From JABMQB01 sp963678235 (GTDB lineage: Bacteria; Bacteroidota; Bacteroidia; Bacteroidales; Prolixibacteraceae), in contig OY782766.1 of NCBI GenBank assembly GCA_963678235.1, forward strand, positions 2,232,001-2,296,000: 64,000 nucleotides of DNA, in the 5' to 3' direction. The notes below the pieces were generated by a model. It was not told the DNA's origin. It saw only the letters and a list, made by a program, of their open reading frames with translations, and did no database searches. The position numbers and the translations under genes are program-made. Below, one piece after another: positions 8,896-18,097 of the stretch (its first letter is position 1; every line of letters starts with the position of its first letter).

Positions 8896-9981
8896 CTATT
8901 CTGGCCAAATTCCATCCACAATTTTTGTTAATTCCATTTTTGAAGGATCGATAACCACATGCTTCATTTTTGACCTTTTCCAGGTATATAAAACATGTAT
9001 CATTCCATCGGAACTTTGAATTACGGCAGGGTATGAAAAACGCTGATCAGGTTCATCTTCAAGTACAATGGCGGCATCCCAGTTTTCGCCATCACTTGAA
9101 ACTGCAATATTTAATGGCGATCTGCCACCTTTTACCTCTTCACCGGGAGGAAGAACATGGTTGTAAACCAGCAATTGTTTCCCGTCGGAAAGTGTTACGG
9201 CATCAGTTCCTGAATTATTTTGAGGCAGGGTGGTTTTTGTCACTTCCGACCAGGTTTCACCACCATCATCGGACCATGCCTGCAAAACTGCCCTGTTCCT
9301 GCTTCTGCATAGCATTTGTAAACGCCCGTCTTCATGAATTAAAACACTTGGTTGAATGGCAACAATATCGTACCCATCATTGAGAGGTTCGGTTGTTCTC
9401 CATGTTTTCCCAAAATCATCCGAAATCTCAAAATGCACACGCCATCCATCGTGTTCGGTACTGGTTGGGCTAATTAATTTTCCATCAACCAAAACCGGCT
9501 TGTTTTTTATCGGTCCGAAAATCCCTTCCCGCAATTTAATTGCTTCCGACCAGGTTACGCCTCCATCATTCGATATTTTCATGTAACCTTCCCAGGTTTT
9601 TGGGTGATCACCAATTTTATAATACAACTGTAGTTCGCCATCCGGAACCTGAAATAAAACGGGATTCCAGGTTGGATAACGCAGTGTATCGTTCTGAATT
9701 CCATCCGCCACATTTTCAGGTGTAGTCCATTTGCCGTTCACTTTTCGGCTCACATAAATGCAAACATCAGGATCACGCTCATAGGTGCCTCCAAACCATG
9801 ACGTAACCAAAGTTCCATCGGTGGTTTCCACTATTGTTCCGGCGTGGCACGAAGGAAAGGATGCTGTGTCGTATATAAACTCTTCCTCAACAATCCCTTT
9901 TTTCCATCTGTTTTCTTCAGAGCACGAGAAAAAAGCTACTATTCCGAGCACTACCAATATCATAACTCCATTCTTTCTCAT
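8896..9981 (-). CDS. BNR/sialidase-fold lipoprotein of the SusCD locus
   Basis: A 361-residue protein with a lipoprotein signal (VAFFSC, Cys about residue 20). It has repeated Asp-box motifs of a six-bladed sialidase-type propeller: SNDGGVTWSE, SDDFGKTWRT, SDDGGETWSE. The opening FPSCHAGTIVE and SWFGGTYERDPDV are typical of the BNR_2 group, whose members are labelled exo-sialidase although few have proven sialidase activity. It follows SusD on the same strand and is probably the surface or periplasmic enzyme of this uptake locus. A terminator between SusD and this gene suggests that it is made at a lower level or separately. Confidence 0.8.
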   Translation of the reverse strand: MRKNGVMILVVLGIVAFFSCSEENRWKKGIVEEEFIYDTASFPSCHAGTIVETTDGTLVTSWFGGTYERDPDVCIYVSRKVNGKWTTPENVADGIQNDTLRYPTWNPVLFQVPDGELQLYYKIGDHPKTWEGYMKISNDGGVTWSEAIKLREGIFGPIKNKPVLVDGKLISPTSTEHDGWRVHFEISDDFGKTWRTTEPLNDGYDIVAIQPSVLIHEDGRLQMLCRSRNRAVLQAWSDDGGETWSEVTKTTLPQNNSGTDAVTLSDGKQLLVYNHVLPPGEEVKGGRSPLNIAVSSDGENWDAAIVLEDEPDQRFSYPAVIQSSDGMIHVLYTWKRSKMKHVVIDPSKMELTKIVDGIWPE

Positions 9982-10218
9982 ATATTAAATTTTATCTAAT
10001 TCTGTTTAAACAAGCTTCCTGATCTAACTATACAAACATATCTATTGTCTACTATACTAAGATATTGATTATTTTTTGAGTCGCCTACAACTTTCCCATT
10101 TTCTAGGACAATAATATTTTTGCCAACAATTAAATAAACAAGAGCAGATGTAATAGCAGAAATAAATACATCCCAGTTACATAAAAAATTAATAGGACTC
10201 TAAAATACACAAGATGAT

Positions 10219-10258
10219 TAAAAAAAGAGATCTTGAAAAAAAATCAAGATCCCTTTTA
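10219..10258 (-). terminator. Intrinsic terminator after susD
   Basis: On the minus strand a stem GGGATCTTGA/TCAAGATCTC closes over a T-rich loop and is followed by seven or so T residues. It lies about 25 nt after the SusD stop. The rest of the 300-bp gap to the next gene shows no other feature. Confidence 0.75.
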
Positions 10259-10283
10259 GAATTTCAACCTAAATATGTAATAC

Positions 10284-12005
10284 TTAATAATAACCTTCGT
10301 TTTGAGATAAAACAGCTCCTGTATTAGCATCAATAGCTGATTGAGGGATTGGCCAAAAACGGTTGTAATCCTGAATTGTTTCTCGCGAAGTATTGTCAAT
10401 ATCATATTTTCTAACACGTTCTACCAAATTACCCATCCTTATCAGCGTTCTTACTCGGGGTTCTTCCGCCATAAGTTCACGCGCACGTTCATCCAGAATA
10501 AAATCGAGCGTCACATCGCTGGAAGAAATAGGAGAGGCATTTGCTCTGTTCCTTAAAGCGTTTATGTCCTGGGCAGCCTTTCCATTATCCCCATTTCTGA
10601 AATAGGCTTCGGCGCGCAAAAGGTAAGTTTCAGCCAAACGCATAATGTATACATCTTTTGTTGTACGACCTTTATAGCCACCGTCTCCACCTTGGAAAAA
10701 CGGGCCTTCTACTTTCAACGAATAAGCATAAACCAATCGTGATGTATCTTTTTCGCTTCTCGCATGAATAGCAGGATCCCACTTTTGTTTATAAAAAGAA
10801 GATTCAGGGTTGTTAAAATAAAAATCCCTTTTCATGTTGTATTCCGAATTACGCATATCATTCCAATTGTCTTTCCAAATATCGTACAATGCATAATTCG
10901 ATGGACGAACAAATCCGGCACCACGTCCAAGAGGCATTCCACCCAAAGTATCAACTCCTGCAGGGTTTGTTGAAGGGCTATAAATCCAACCATTTTTACC
11001 ATCGCTCCCAACATAATCGCTTAAGAAAGGAGCCCAACCTCTAACAAAGTTATTCCCACGGGCACGTGATCCTGAGCCACCCAAGGCATTCTCGGTAATT
11101 TGCCAAACCAAAATAGATTCTTTGTTACCTGAAGAACGGTTAAAATTGCCTTCTTTGAAAAGGTCGGAGAAAACATCTCCCGGTTCGTTGGCTGCACTTC
11201 CATATCGTTCAGTCATCAAACTGTAATTGGGGTTGTTAATCAAATCAGAGGCTGTTGAAATAGCTGAATTATAATCGCCCAGGCTAATATATATTTCTGT
11301 TAATAAATGCTGCGCTGCAGCCTTCACAGGATGTCCTTCCATGCTCGCATCAACCGATTCCGGCAACCATTGTACTGCAAACTCGAGGTCTTGTTGTGCT
11401 AATTGATAAACCTGTTCCCTTGGTGAACGTTGAAAATCGTAAACCGGTTCGGGAGTACCTGCTTCAACAATAACCACATCGCCAAAAAGATTTGCCAAAA
11501 TATTGTATGTCCAAGCCCGGAAGAACTTAGCTTCGGCTACAACGGCGTTCTTTTCTTGTTCACTTTCCCATATATCACTGATCGATTCTTTATCGGCAAA
11601 GTAAATCACTTTGTTGCTCATTGCAATCATGCTTTCGTAAGCCCAGTTCCAATATGTTTTACAATCCGAATTTTCTGATGTCAAATTAATTGCCCAGTTT
11701 CCACGCTGTGGCCTTTCGGTCGGGTCAATCCAGTTATACATATCGGTACCCCAAAATTGCGACCAATATGTACGGTCAGCCTTCCTCCATTCGTCACGAA
11801 ACTGGTAAACCAATCCAGAAAGGTAGTAGTCGAATCCGGCTTTGGTGCTGAATATTGCATCATCAGTGAGGTTCGATTCAGAAACTTGAACCAATAAATC
11901 TTCATCGTTGCACGACTGTATCAGTAAACCGGAAATCATTGTAAAAACAATAATAATGCTTCTCAAATATGTTTTATGTTGTGCTATATTTCTATTATTT
12001 TTCAT
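10284..12005 (-). CDS. susD: SusD/RagB-family glycan-binding lipoprotein
   Basis: A 573-residue outer-membrane lipoprotein (signal ending LLIQSC). It has the SusD TPR-like helices (AEAKFFRAWTYNILANLFGDV) and the C-terminal SusD segment (YLLRAEAYFRNGDNGKAAQDINALRNRA, shown here only as a landmark; then DERARELMAEEPR). SusD proteins cap the SusC transporter and bind the glycan at the cell surface. The gene is 11 nt downstream of susC and translationally close. The ligand is unknown; a sialidase-fold enzyme downstream hints at a host- or plant-derived acidic glycan. Confidence 0.95.
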   Translation of the reverse strand: MKNNRNIAQHKTYLRSIIIVFTMISGLLIQSCNDEDLLVQVSESNLTDDAIFSTKAGFDYYLSGLVYQFRDEWRKADRTYWSQFWGTDMYNWIDPTERPQRGNWAINLTSENSDCKTYWNWAYESMIAMSNKVIYFADKESISDIWESEQEKNAVVAEAKFFRAWTYNILANLFGDVVIVEAGTPEPVYDFQRSPREQVYQLAQQDLEFAVQWLPESVDASMEGHPVKAAAQHLLTEIYISLGDYNSAISTASDLINNPNYSLMTERYGSAANEPGDVFSDLFKEGNFNRSSGNKESILVWQITENALGGSGSRARGNNFVRGWAPFLSDYVGSDGKNGWIYSPSTNPAGVDTLGGMPLGRGAGFVRPSNYALYDIWKDNWNDMRNSEYNMKRDFYFNNPESSFYKQKWDPAIHARSEKDTSRLVYAYSLKVEGPFFQGGDGGYKGRTTKDVYIMRLAETYLLRAEAYFRNGDNGKAAQDINALRNRANASPISSSDVTLDFILDERARELMAEEPRVRTLIRMGNLVERVRKYDIDNTSRETIQDYNRFWPIPQSAIDANTGAVLSQNEGYY

Positions 12006-12016
12006 TTCAATTTAGT

Positions 12017-15000
12017 TTAAAAGTTCAGATTTAGACCAATAGAATAAGTACGAGGCATTGGATAAAGGTTATCGTTACCTTTATTAGATGTTATATCTTG
12101 TGCATTTTCCGGGTCGGGGCCCAACCATTTTGTAAATGTGCATAAATTGGTAGCACTAAGTGTTACCCGGCATGTTTTTAGCTGACTTACCAAGGGTATG
12201 CCCAATTTGGTGATGTCGTATGACAATGCAACATTTTTAATACGCAAGAAATCACGGCTGATATAATAATGGTTTCCATAAGCAGCATTAGCATACAATA
12301 GTGAAGGGTATTTATTCGACTGGTTTTCAGGTGTCCAGTAATCTACCTTTAGCGAATTCATTGCTCTGTTTACCCCATGAGAGTAAACCAAATCGAAAGG
12401 TGCTATCCAGCCAAGCATACTGTTCATTGATACAAAAAGAGAAAAGTTTTTGTACCTAAAAGTGTTGTTCAACGATAAAGTATAATCTGGAAATTTACCG
12501 TGACCTACAATGGTACGGTCGTCAACATCAATTGTCCCATCGGGATTTACATCTTTTAATTTAACATCTCCTGCAAGATACAATGGAATCTCACTATTAT
12601 CGTTCGCCTGATAAATGCCATCAAATTCATAATCGAAATATGCATTAATGTTTTCACCAATAAACCAGTTGTTGTCTAAGGCATCATCTTCTATCCCATC
12701 GCCATCGATATCGCCAAACAAGTGTTCAATTTTGTTTTTGTTGTATGCAAAACTAAAGGATGTATTCCATGTAAAATCTGGCCTTGCCATTGTTTGGGTA
12801 TTGATAGTGAACTCAATACCTTTATTACTAACCTCTCCAACGTTATCGTAAGTGGCATCATAACCGTTAACCGCCGGAATATCTCGTTTTACTAACTCGT
12901 CGGTTGTTGTTTTTTTGTACAGCTCAACAGAACCACTAATTTTATTGTCTAAAATACTGTAATCAATACCCAAGTTGTACGATTTTGTTGATTCCCAGCG
13001 AATGTTTTCATTGCCCATCAATCCCGAATTTGGAACGAATGCAATCGGATTTCCCGTATTGTTACCAATAACATTGTAAATGTTGTTGTTCAAACTTTGT
13101 GTTTGATAAGCAGGAATATCGCTATTACCGTTCTCTCCGTACGACAACCTGAACTTCAAGAAGTTAATCATATCCACATGTTTCAAGAAAGACTCTTCGC
13201 TGGCAATCCACGACAAAGCACAAGACGGAAAAATACCAAATTTATGATTTTCGCCGAATACCGAGCTACCATCCCGACGTGCTGCAACTGAAATCATATA
13301 TTTGTTCATTAAGGTATAGTTAATCCTTGCCAAAGAAGACACCCCATATTTACTTTGAGCGGGGGTGTTGATCTGGTAATTGCTCCCTAATCCAAAGTTG
13401 TTATAGCCAAGAATACCAATTTCGAACATGTCAGCCTCAACATTGGTTTCTTCTTGTTTATATTTGTTTCTGCCATACATCATTGTAATATCAATATCGT
13501 GTATTTCTCCGAAGCTTGTTTTGTATTTTAAAATACTTTCCCAAACCCAACGGGTAATGTTCAAATTATCTTTTTGCGCATCGGTTGTATTTCCTGCAGC
13601 GTAAGGATCTTGTCTCCGGTATGAATAATTATTCCTCCATTCGAAGTTAGGGGAATAGTTAAACCTAAACGATAAGCCTTTCAAATACGGAATATCAATA
13701 TCGATATACATATTGCTGAACAAGTTCTTTGAAGTTTCTTCGTTGTCAGTCAACTCGTAGTCGTATAATGCATTGTATGTAGAAGCATCAGACGAAATGG
13801 GATTGTATTTCACGTTCCCGTCAGGATAATAGAAGTTCCCGAAAGGAGAATCATCGTAGGCATCCGAAAGATCTGGAACTATTCCAGACAGATCGCGATA
13901 TGTAAAAAACGACGTAGTACCAACAGCCAACCAATCAGCAATTTGAGTTTCAAGGTTCATTCTCAATGACACCTTCTTTTGCCTGTCGCCCAGAATCAAA
14001 CCCACATCGTCGCTTAATGACCCAGAAAATAAATAATTAGAATTATCCGTTCTTCCAGAAACACTCATATTTACGGTGGACAATTCCCCTTGACGCCCAA
14101 CAAGATCTTTAAACTTGGTAAATTTGCCTTTTTGGTAATTTTCATACTCTTCAGGATCCAGCAATTGGCTAAGGTTGTTAACATTAACACCAAGATCGTT
14201 TCCTGCAACTTCGAGTTGTTGTGTATAATAATCGCGTTTTCTTTGAATATATTCATCCTGAGTAGGCATAGGCAACCATCTGCTGGCAGTTGAGATACCA
14301 TAAGTTGCATTAACACGGATTTCAGGTTTTGTAGAAACGCCTTTATTCGATTGCACCATAATAACACCATTGGCAGCTTTTGATCCATAAATGGCACAAG
14401 ATGCGGCATCTTTTAATACATCGATGCTTTTTATATCCTGCGGGTTAATATCAGAAAGATCGCCTTCAAAAATAATCCCATCAACAACAATTAATGGAGA
14501 ACTGCTTGTCCCAAGTGAGTTTTGTCCACGGATTAAAATAGAACCACCTTGACCAGGACGACCATTGTTTAAGAACTGAACCCCTGCAACTTTGTCAATT
14601 GCCTGCGAAACGTTGGTAATAGGTGATAAAGTGTTGACTTCATCCATTTCTACTGAAGATATTGAACCTGTAGTGAAACGTTTTGATTGAGTTCCATATC
14701 CAATTGCCACAACTTCTTCTATTCCAATTGCATCGGCTACTAATATTATATTAATGATTGATTGATTATTGATTAAAGCTTCCTGAGATTGCATTCCTAC
14801 AAATGAAAATACTAAAGTTGAATTTGCAGGAACTTCCGTTAAATTGTACGTACCATCGGCAGTTGTGACGGTTCCTTGTGTAGAACCTTTTATATATACT
14901 GTTACACCCGGAAGAGGCTGTCCTGACTCATCTGAAACTGTTCCTGAAATAGTTTCAGGTTGTCCAAATGAAAAGTCATACATATCGGTGTATAAAACAT

Positions 15001-15346
15001 AACTTTGATTAAAGGTTTTATATTTTACTTCGGTACCCCGGAAAATCTCATCCAATACTTCTTCGATATGCATGTCTGCCATGTTAATATCAACTCTTTT
15101 CTCCACATCAATTTGAGAATTGTTATACAAAAAAGTATAATCGCTTTGATTCTCAATTTCCAGAAGCACATCTTTAATCATCGTGTTCTCAACACTTATG
15201 GAAAGCTTGCTATTCTGCGAATATACACTTGCCGAAAGCTGAAAAATAATGAGAAACATGAATAGGCTCGTTAATTTCATAATCCGTAAAATTCTATTCA
15301 GGCAAGGAATATCCCTACCATGAACAATTCGTAATTTTTTTTTCAT
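12017..15346 (-). CDS. susC: SusC/RagA-family TonB-dependent transporter with STN domain
   Basis: An 1109-residue outer-membrane transporter. Order of parts: extended signal region (to about residue 44), STN domain (about 50-110, signalling to FecR), carboxypeptidase-like regulatory domain (about 133-205, beginning SGTVSDESGQPLPGVTVY), TonB box/plug beginning EEVVAIGYGTQ (about 210-335, with the plug sequence VVDGIIFEGDLSDINP) and a 22-strand barrel ending in NLNF. The STN domain shows regulation by the FecR/ECF-sigma pair immediately upstream. It imports an oligosaccharide together with SusD. Confidence 0.96.
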   Translation of the reverse strand: MKKKLRIVHGRDIPCLNRILRIMKLTSLFMFLIIFQLSASVYSQNSKLSISVENTMIKDVLLEIENQSDYTFLYNNSQIDVEKRVDINMADMHIEEVLDEIFRGTEVKYKTFNQSYVLYTDMYDFSFGQPETISGTVSDESGQPLPGVTVYIKGSTQGTVTTADGTYNLTEVPANSTLVFSFVGMQSQEALINNQSIINIILVADAIGIEEVVAIGYGTQSKRFTTGSISSVEMDEVNTLSPITNVSQAIDKVAGVQFLNNGRPGQGGSILIRGQNSLGTSSSPLIVVDGIIFEGDLSDINPQDIKSIDVLKDAASCAIYGSKAANGVIMVQSNKGVSTKPEIRVNATYGISTASRWLPMPTQDEYIQRKRDYYTQQLEVAGNDLGVNVNNLSQLLDPEEYENYQKGKFTKFKDLVGRQGELSTVNMSVSGRTDNSNYLFSGSLSDDVGLILGDRQKKVSLRMNLETQIADWLAVGTTSFFTYRDLSGIVPDLSDAYDDSPFGNFYYPDGNVKYNPISSDASTYNALYDYELTDNEETSKNLFSNMYIDIDIPYLKGLSFRFNYSPNFEWRNNYSYRRQDPYAAGNTTDAQKDNLNITRWVWESILKYKTSFGEIHDIDITMMYGRNKYKQEETNVEADMFEIGILGYNNFGLGSNYQINTPAQSKYGVSSLARINYTLMNKYMISVAARRDGSSVFGENHKFGIFPSCALSWIASEESFLKHVDMINFLKFRLSYGENGNSDIPAYQTQSLNNNIYNVIGNNTGNPIAFVPNSGLMGNENIRWESTKSYNLGIDYSILDNKISGSVELYKKTTTDELVKRDIPAVNGYDATYDNVGEVSNKGIEFTINTQTMARPDFTWNTSFSFAYNKNKIEHLFGDIDGDGIEDDALDNNWFIGENINAYFDYEFDGIYQANDNSEIPLYLAGDVKLKDVNPDGTIDVDDRTIVGHGKFPDYTLSLNNTFRYKNFSLFVSMNSMLGWIAPFDLVYSHGVNRAMNSLKVDYWTPENQSNKYPSLLYANAAYGNHYYISRDFLRIKNVALSYDITKLGIPLVSQLKTCRVTLSATNLCTFTKWLGPDPENAQDITSNKGNDNLYPMPRTYSIGLNLNF

Positions 15347-15359
15347 AAATTTGTACTGT

Positions 15360-15383
15360 TTAATTAATGTAAGCGTTAATTAA
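15360..15383. promoter_or_regulatory. TTAATTAA...TTAATTAA palindrome upstream of susC
   Basis: Two TTAATTAA boxes separated by 8 bp in the 81-bp gap between fecR and susC, 14 nt before the susC start. This could be an operator or part of the ECF-sigma promoter for susC. The composition is AT-rich, so chance is possible. Confidence 0.3.
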
Positions 15384-15427
15384 TAACCCGTTCAGGGCCA
15401 GAAGGGAAATGTTGGAGCATTTCCTTT

Positions 15428-16420
15428 CTATTTATTCGATATTGTTACTTTTTTCCCGTTTATTTCATAGTCCATTTTTACTGTTAAACTTATCATATTT
15501 AGTAGTTCCCTTAAGCTTTCTGTTTTAACGGTCATCGTCAGCCTGTCTTCTTTTCTGAATTCAAAATCCATACTTATTTCAACATCGTACCAACGTTCTA
15601 TTTTTGTGATAACCTCAAATAATGGGGTATTATCAAATTTTAAAATATCTTCTTTCCAGATAGAAAAAAGTTGAGCATCGACCTTCTGCAATTGAGCTGT
15701 TTTGCTTTGTTTATTAAATACCAGCTGTTCCCCCGGCTTTAATACCACAGGTGCAGAATTCGCTAATCCTTCCATTGATATTTTCCCTTCTTCAAGTGTG
15801 GTTTCAATAAATTTATCCGAAGCATAAGCAGAAACATTGAACCGTGTTCCATGAACTTTAACTTGTAAACCGGAATTTGTGGATACCAAAAACGGGCTTT
15901 TCTTATTGGTGGTAACATTGAAAAAAGCTTCTCCTACAAGATTTACTTTTCGGGGTGCATTCATGTTATATTCAAGCTTTGATTCTGAATTCAACCACAC
16001 CTGGGTTCCGTCAATCAAAATTACTTTCGATTTTTCCCCTTTAGGTGCAATAAATTCTACTAGCTGGTTTCCCTTCGATAAATTCACGTTAATATGCACA
16101 AGTGCGGCAGTTAAGCCCAGGCAAATTAATATGGTAATAGATGCAGCAACTTTCCAAAATGTGGTCCGCTGGAAAACATTTTTTTGCTGAGGTTTTGATT
16201 CGAACTGAATACGGTTTGACATTTTATCCCATGCGTAATCAATGTCAATGTTTTTTTGGAACGAATCGGTCCTTGATAATTGATAGCTTTCAAAAAGATG
16301 GCGCAGTTCTTTTTTATTTGCATCGTCTGCTTTTAACCAAGCTTCCAATGCTTCTAATTCTTCCGGTGTGTTTTTTCGTTCGAAAAACCGTACTATGATA
16401 TTGTCAATGTTGTTTTTCAT
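15428..16420 (-). CDS. fecR: FecR-family anti-sigma factor
   Basis: A 330-residue inner-membrane signalling protein. The cytoplasmic N-terminal part (1-85) has the anti-sigma pattern (LEALEAWLKAD). One transmembrane helix spans about 88-110, a periplasmic FecR domain about 120-220, and a C-terminal DUF4974 domain about 260-327 that contacts the STN domain of SusC. It receives the substrate signal from SusC and releases the ECF sigma factor encoded just upstream. The sigma, FecR, SusC, SusD gene order is the classical arrangement. Confidence 0.95.
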   Translation of the reverse strand: MKNNIDNIIVRFFERKNTPEELEALEAWLKADDANKKELRHLFESYQLSRTDSFQKNIDIDYAWDKMSNRIQFESKPQQKNVFQRTTFWKVAASITILICLGLTAALVHINVNLSKGNQLVEFIAPKGEKSKVILIDGTQVWLNSESKLEYNMNAPRKVNLVGEAFFNVTTNKKSPFLVSTNSGLQVKVHGTRFNVSAYASDKFIETTLEEGKISMEGLANSAPVVLKPGEQLVFNKQSKTAQLQKVDAQLFSIWKEDILKFDNTPLFEVITKIERWYDVEISMDFEFRKEDRLTMTVKTESLRELLNMISLTVKMDYEINGKKVTISNK

Positions 16421-16544
16421 ATCGTGTTTTACAATTGGCTAATACATGCAACACATAAAATACCCTTACAAAGCGATGCAGTTTTTTTAATAAAAAATAA
16501 ATTCCAGGGGATCGTTTTAAGCAAATCAATCCAATAAACCTTAT

Positions 16545-17120
16545 TTAAAGCTGGCTGAGTATTGAAATGATAAGCACTGTTAGATAATCTTTTAGCTCGA
16601 CTTTTAATTTTTTTAATGCCCTGCTAATTTGGGTTTCAACAGTTTTTATGGAAATGTTTATTTTTTCAGCAATTTCAGAATATTTTAAACCTTCGTCACG
16701 GCTCAGAAGAAATATTTTTCGGCATTCGGTGGGGAGTTTGTCAATTGCATGATCTATTTTCACTTCTAATTCTTCCGCCAGGAGTTTATCAAAGGCATTC
16801 TCATTTGCCGGAGGGTTATTTTCGTAAATTAATTCAATTATCCGATACGACTGGTCAACTACTTTACGATGCCTGATAAAATTAAAACATAAATTTTGTA
16901 CTGATTTAAAAAGATATGGTTTAAGGTTTTCTTTCGGCGTTAGATTTTGCCGATTTTTCCAGATGTTAAAAAAGACCTCCTGAACAACTTCTTCAGAATC
17001 GTTTTTATCTCCAAGTATTTTAAAGGCAAATCCACATAAGCGCCTATAATACCTTCTGAACAGCAACTCATACGCCTGCTCATCACCCGCAATAATCCGA
17101 TTGATTAAATAGTCATCCAA
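16545..17120 (-). CDS. ECF RNA polymerase sigma-70 factor
   Basis: About 191 residues. Region 2 (LLFRRYYRRLCGFAFKI, then SEEVVQEVFFNIW) and region 4 (LPTECRKIFLLSRDEGL, YSEIAEKINISIKTVE) are complete, and there is no region 3, as in ECF sigma factors paired with FecR. The start is taken as TTG at 17120. An AAGGAG lies 6 nt before it, and the earlier in-frame TTG at 17141 falls inside a TATATTTG promoter box. It should direct transcription of the susCD genes when FecR is triggered. Confidence 0.92.
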   Translation of the reverse strand: MDDYLINRIIAGDEQAYELLFRRYYRRLCGFAFKILGDKNDSEEVVQEVFFNIWKNRQNLTPKENLKPYLFKSVQNLCFNFIRHRKVVDQSYRIIELIYENNPPANENAFDKLLAEELEVKIDHAIDKLPTECRKIFLLSRDEGLKYSEIAEKINISIKTVETQISRALKKLKVELKDYLTVLIISILSQL

Positions 17121-17138
17121 AACCGTCTCCTTTGCAAA

Positions 17139-17146
17139 CAAATATA
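17139..17146 (-). promoter_or_regulatory. Bacteroidota -7 promoter element TATATTTG for the sigma gene
   Basis: Minus-strand TATATTTG lies just before AAGGAG and the TTG start at 17120, giving a short leader. It decides against the longer start at 17141, which would overlap the promoter. Confidence 0.5.
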
Positions 17147-17219
17147 ATTGGAAAATTTTAAAGATATGAACGAGAACCGTTTTTTACTTCATACCATAAT
17201 AGATGTTTCAATTGTTCTT

Positions 17220-17981
17220 TTATTCTAATCCCAAAATTACTTTTGCAATGCGCTTACAAAATTCCATATCCAGGGCATCAATCGAAGGCAAATATACTTT
17301 TTCACCATTTTCGTCAACAACTGAAATGTCTTTCGTATTAAATTCAGGAACTTCATTTGTTATCGCACCCACAAAAATATAGGCCGTTAAGAAAGTTCCC
17401 AGCACCGAAGGATGGCTCCCATCAGCAATAAAAAGTTCGATGGAAGGACGGTTTTTTATAGCAAGTTCCCAGGCACTGCCAACAGGCACCCTGTTTACAT
17501 GGTTTTCAAGTGCTGCTTTTACATAAACCTCATCGATAGTTTTCTGGAATTGCGGAACTTTTTTCCGTGCCCATGTATTGTATAAATATGGTTTAGCCCC
17601 TGTTTGCCTAACCAATTCCGTTAATAATGCTGCATACTTTAACAAGCTATCGGGAGAGTTTATTGCCGACATGCTGTTATCCTGTAGAACAACAGCATCG
17701 AGATTTCCGTTTTGGATAACCTCCCTGGTTTTTAAACCTCGTTCGCCATTCCAGTGGTGGTATAAAAATGCACCTCCTGCAGTAGATTTCGATGTAAGCA
17801 ATTTTATACCGGTGCCTTCCGACAACAAGGATACAATATGAGGGAGATTGTTGGCATAAGTATAACTGTTGCCCACAAATAATAATTTTAGAGTGTCTTG
17901 TTGTGCACTTGAGAATAAGGTTAAAAACAATAAAGTTAACAGTGCTACAAAGCGAATCGGTTTTTTTGGTTTAAGTTTCAT
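17220..17981 (-). CDS. DUF4886 SGNH-hydrolase-like secreted protein
   Basis: A 253-residue protein with a Sec signal (about residues 1-26). SGNH-hydrolase motifs are present: LFVGNSYTYANNLP (block I), VVLQDNS, and the C-terminal Asp-x-x-His block DGSHPSVLGT. This matches DUF4886, a group often found in polysaccharide-utilisation loci and probably a carbohydrate esterase. It lies about 100 bp upstream of the ECF sigma gene on the same strand and may be part of the glycan locus, for example removing ester groups before uptake; this is inference. Confidence 0.82.
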   Translation of the reverse strand: MKLKPKKPIRFVALLTLLFLTLFSSAQQDTLKLLFVGNSYTYANNLPHIVSLLSEGTGIKLLTSKSTAGGAFLYHHWNGERGLKTREVIQNGNLDAVVLQDNSMSAINSPDSLLKYAALLTELVRQTGAKPYLYNTWARKKVPQFQKTIDEVYVKAALENHVNRVPVGSAWELAIKNRPSIELFIADGSHPSVLGTFLTAYIFVGAITNEVPEFNTKDISVVDENGEKVYLPSIDALDMEFCKRIAKVILGLE

Positions 17982-18097
17982 TTGTTTACGTTTTTTATTT
18001 CCGAATGATCGTTAAAAGTGAACACATTCCGGAATTTGTATTGGTTTAAAATATTCTGAAGGGTTCATCCAAAATATTTAAACCCATGATAGTTCTA

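Noticed and set aside
8896..9981. True sialidase (GH33) for the BNR protein
   Set aside because: Asp-boxes show only the fold. The BNR_2-type opening is not diagnostic of sialic-acid hydrolysis, and no FRIP-type motif is seen.
17120..17141. Longer start of the sigma factor at 17141
   Set aside because: That TTG lies in a TATATTTG promoter box; the TTG at 17120 has an AAGGAG at good spacing.
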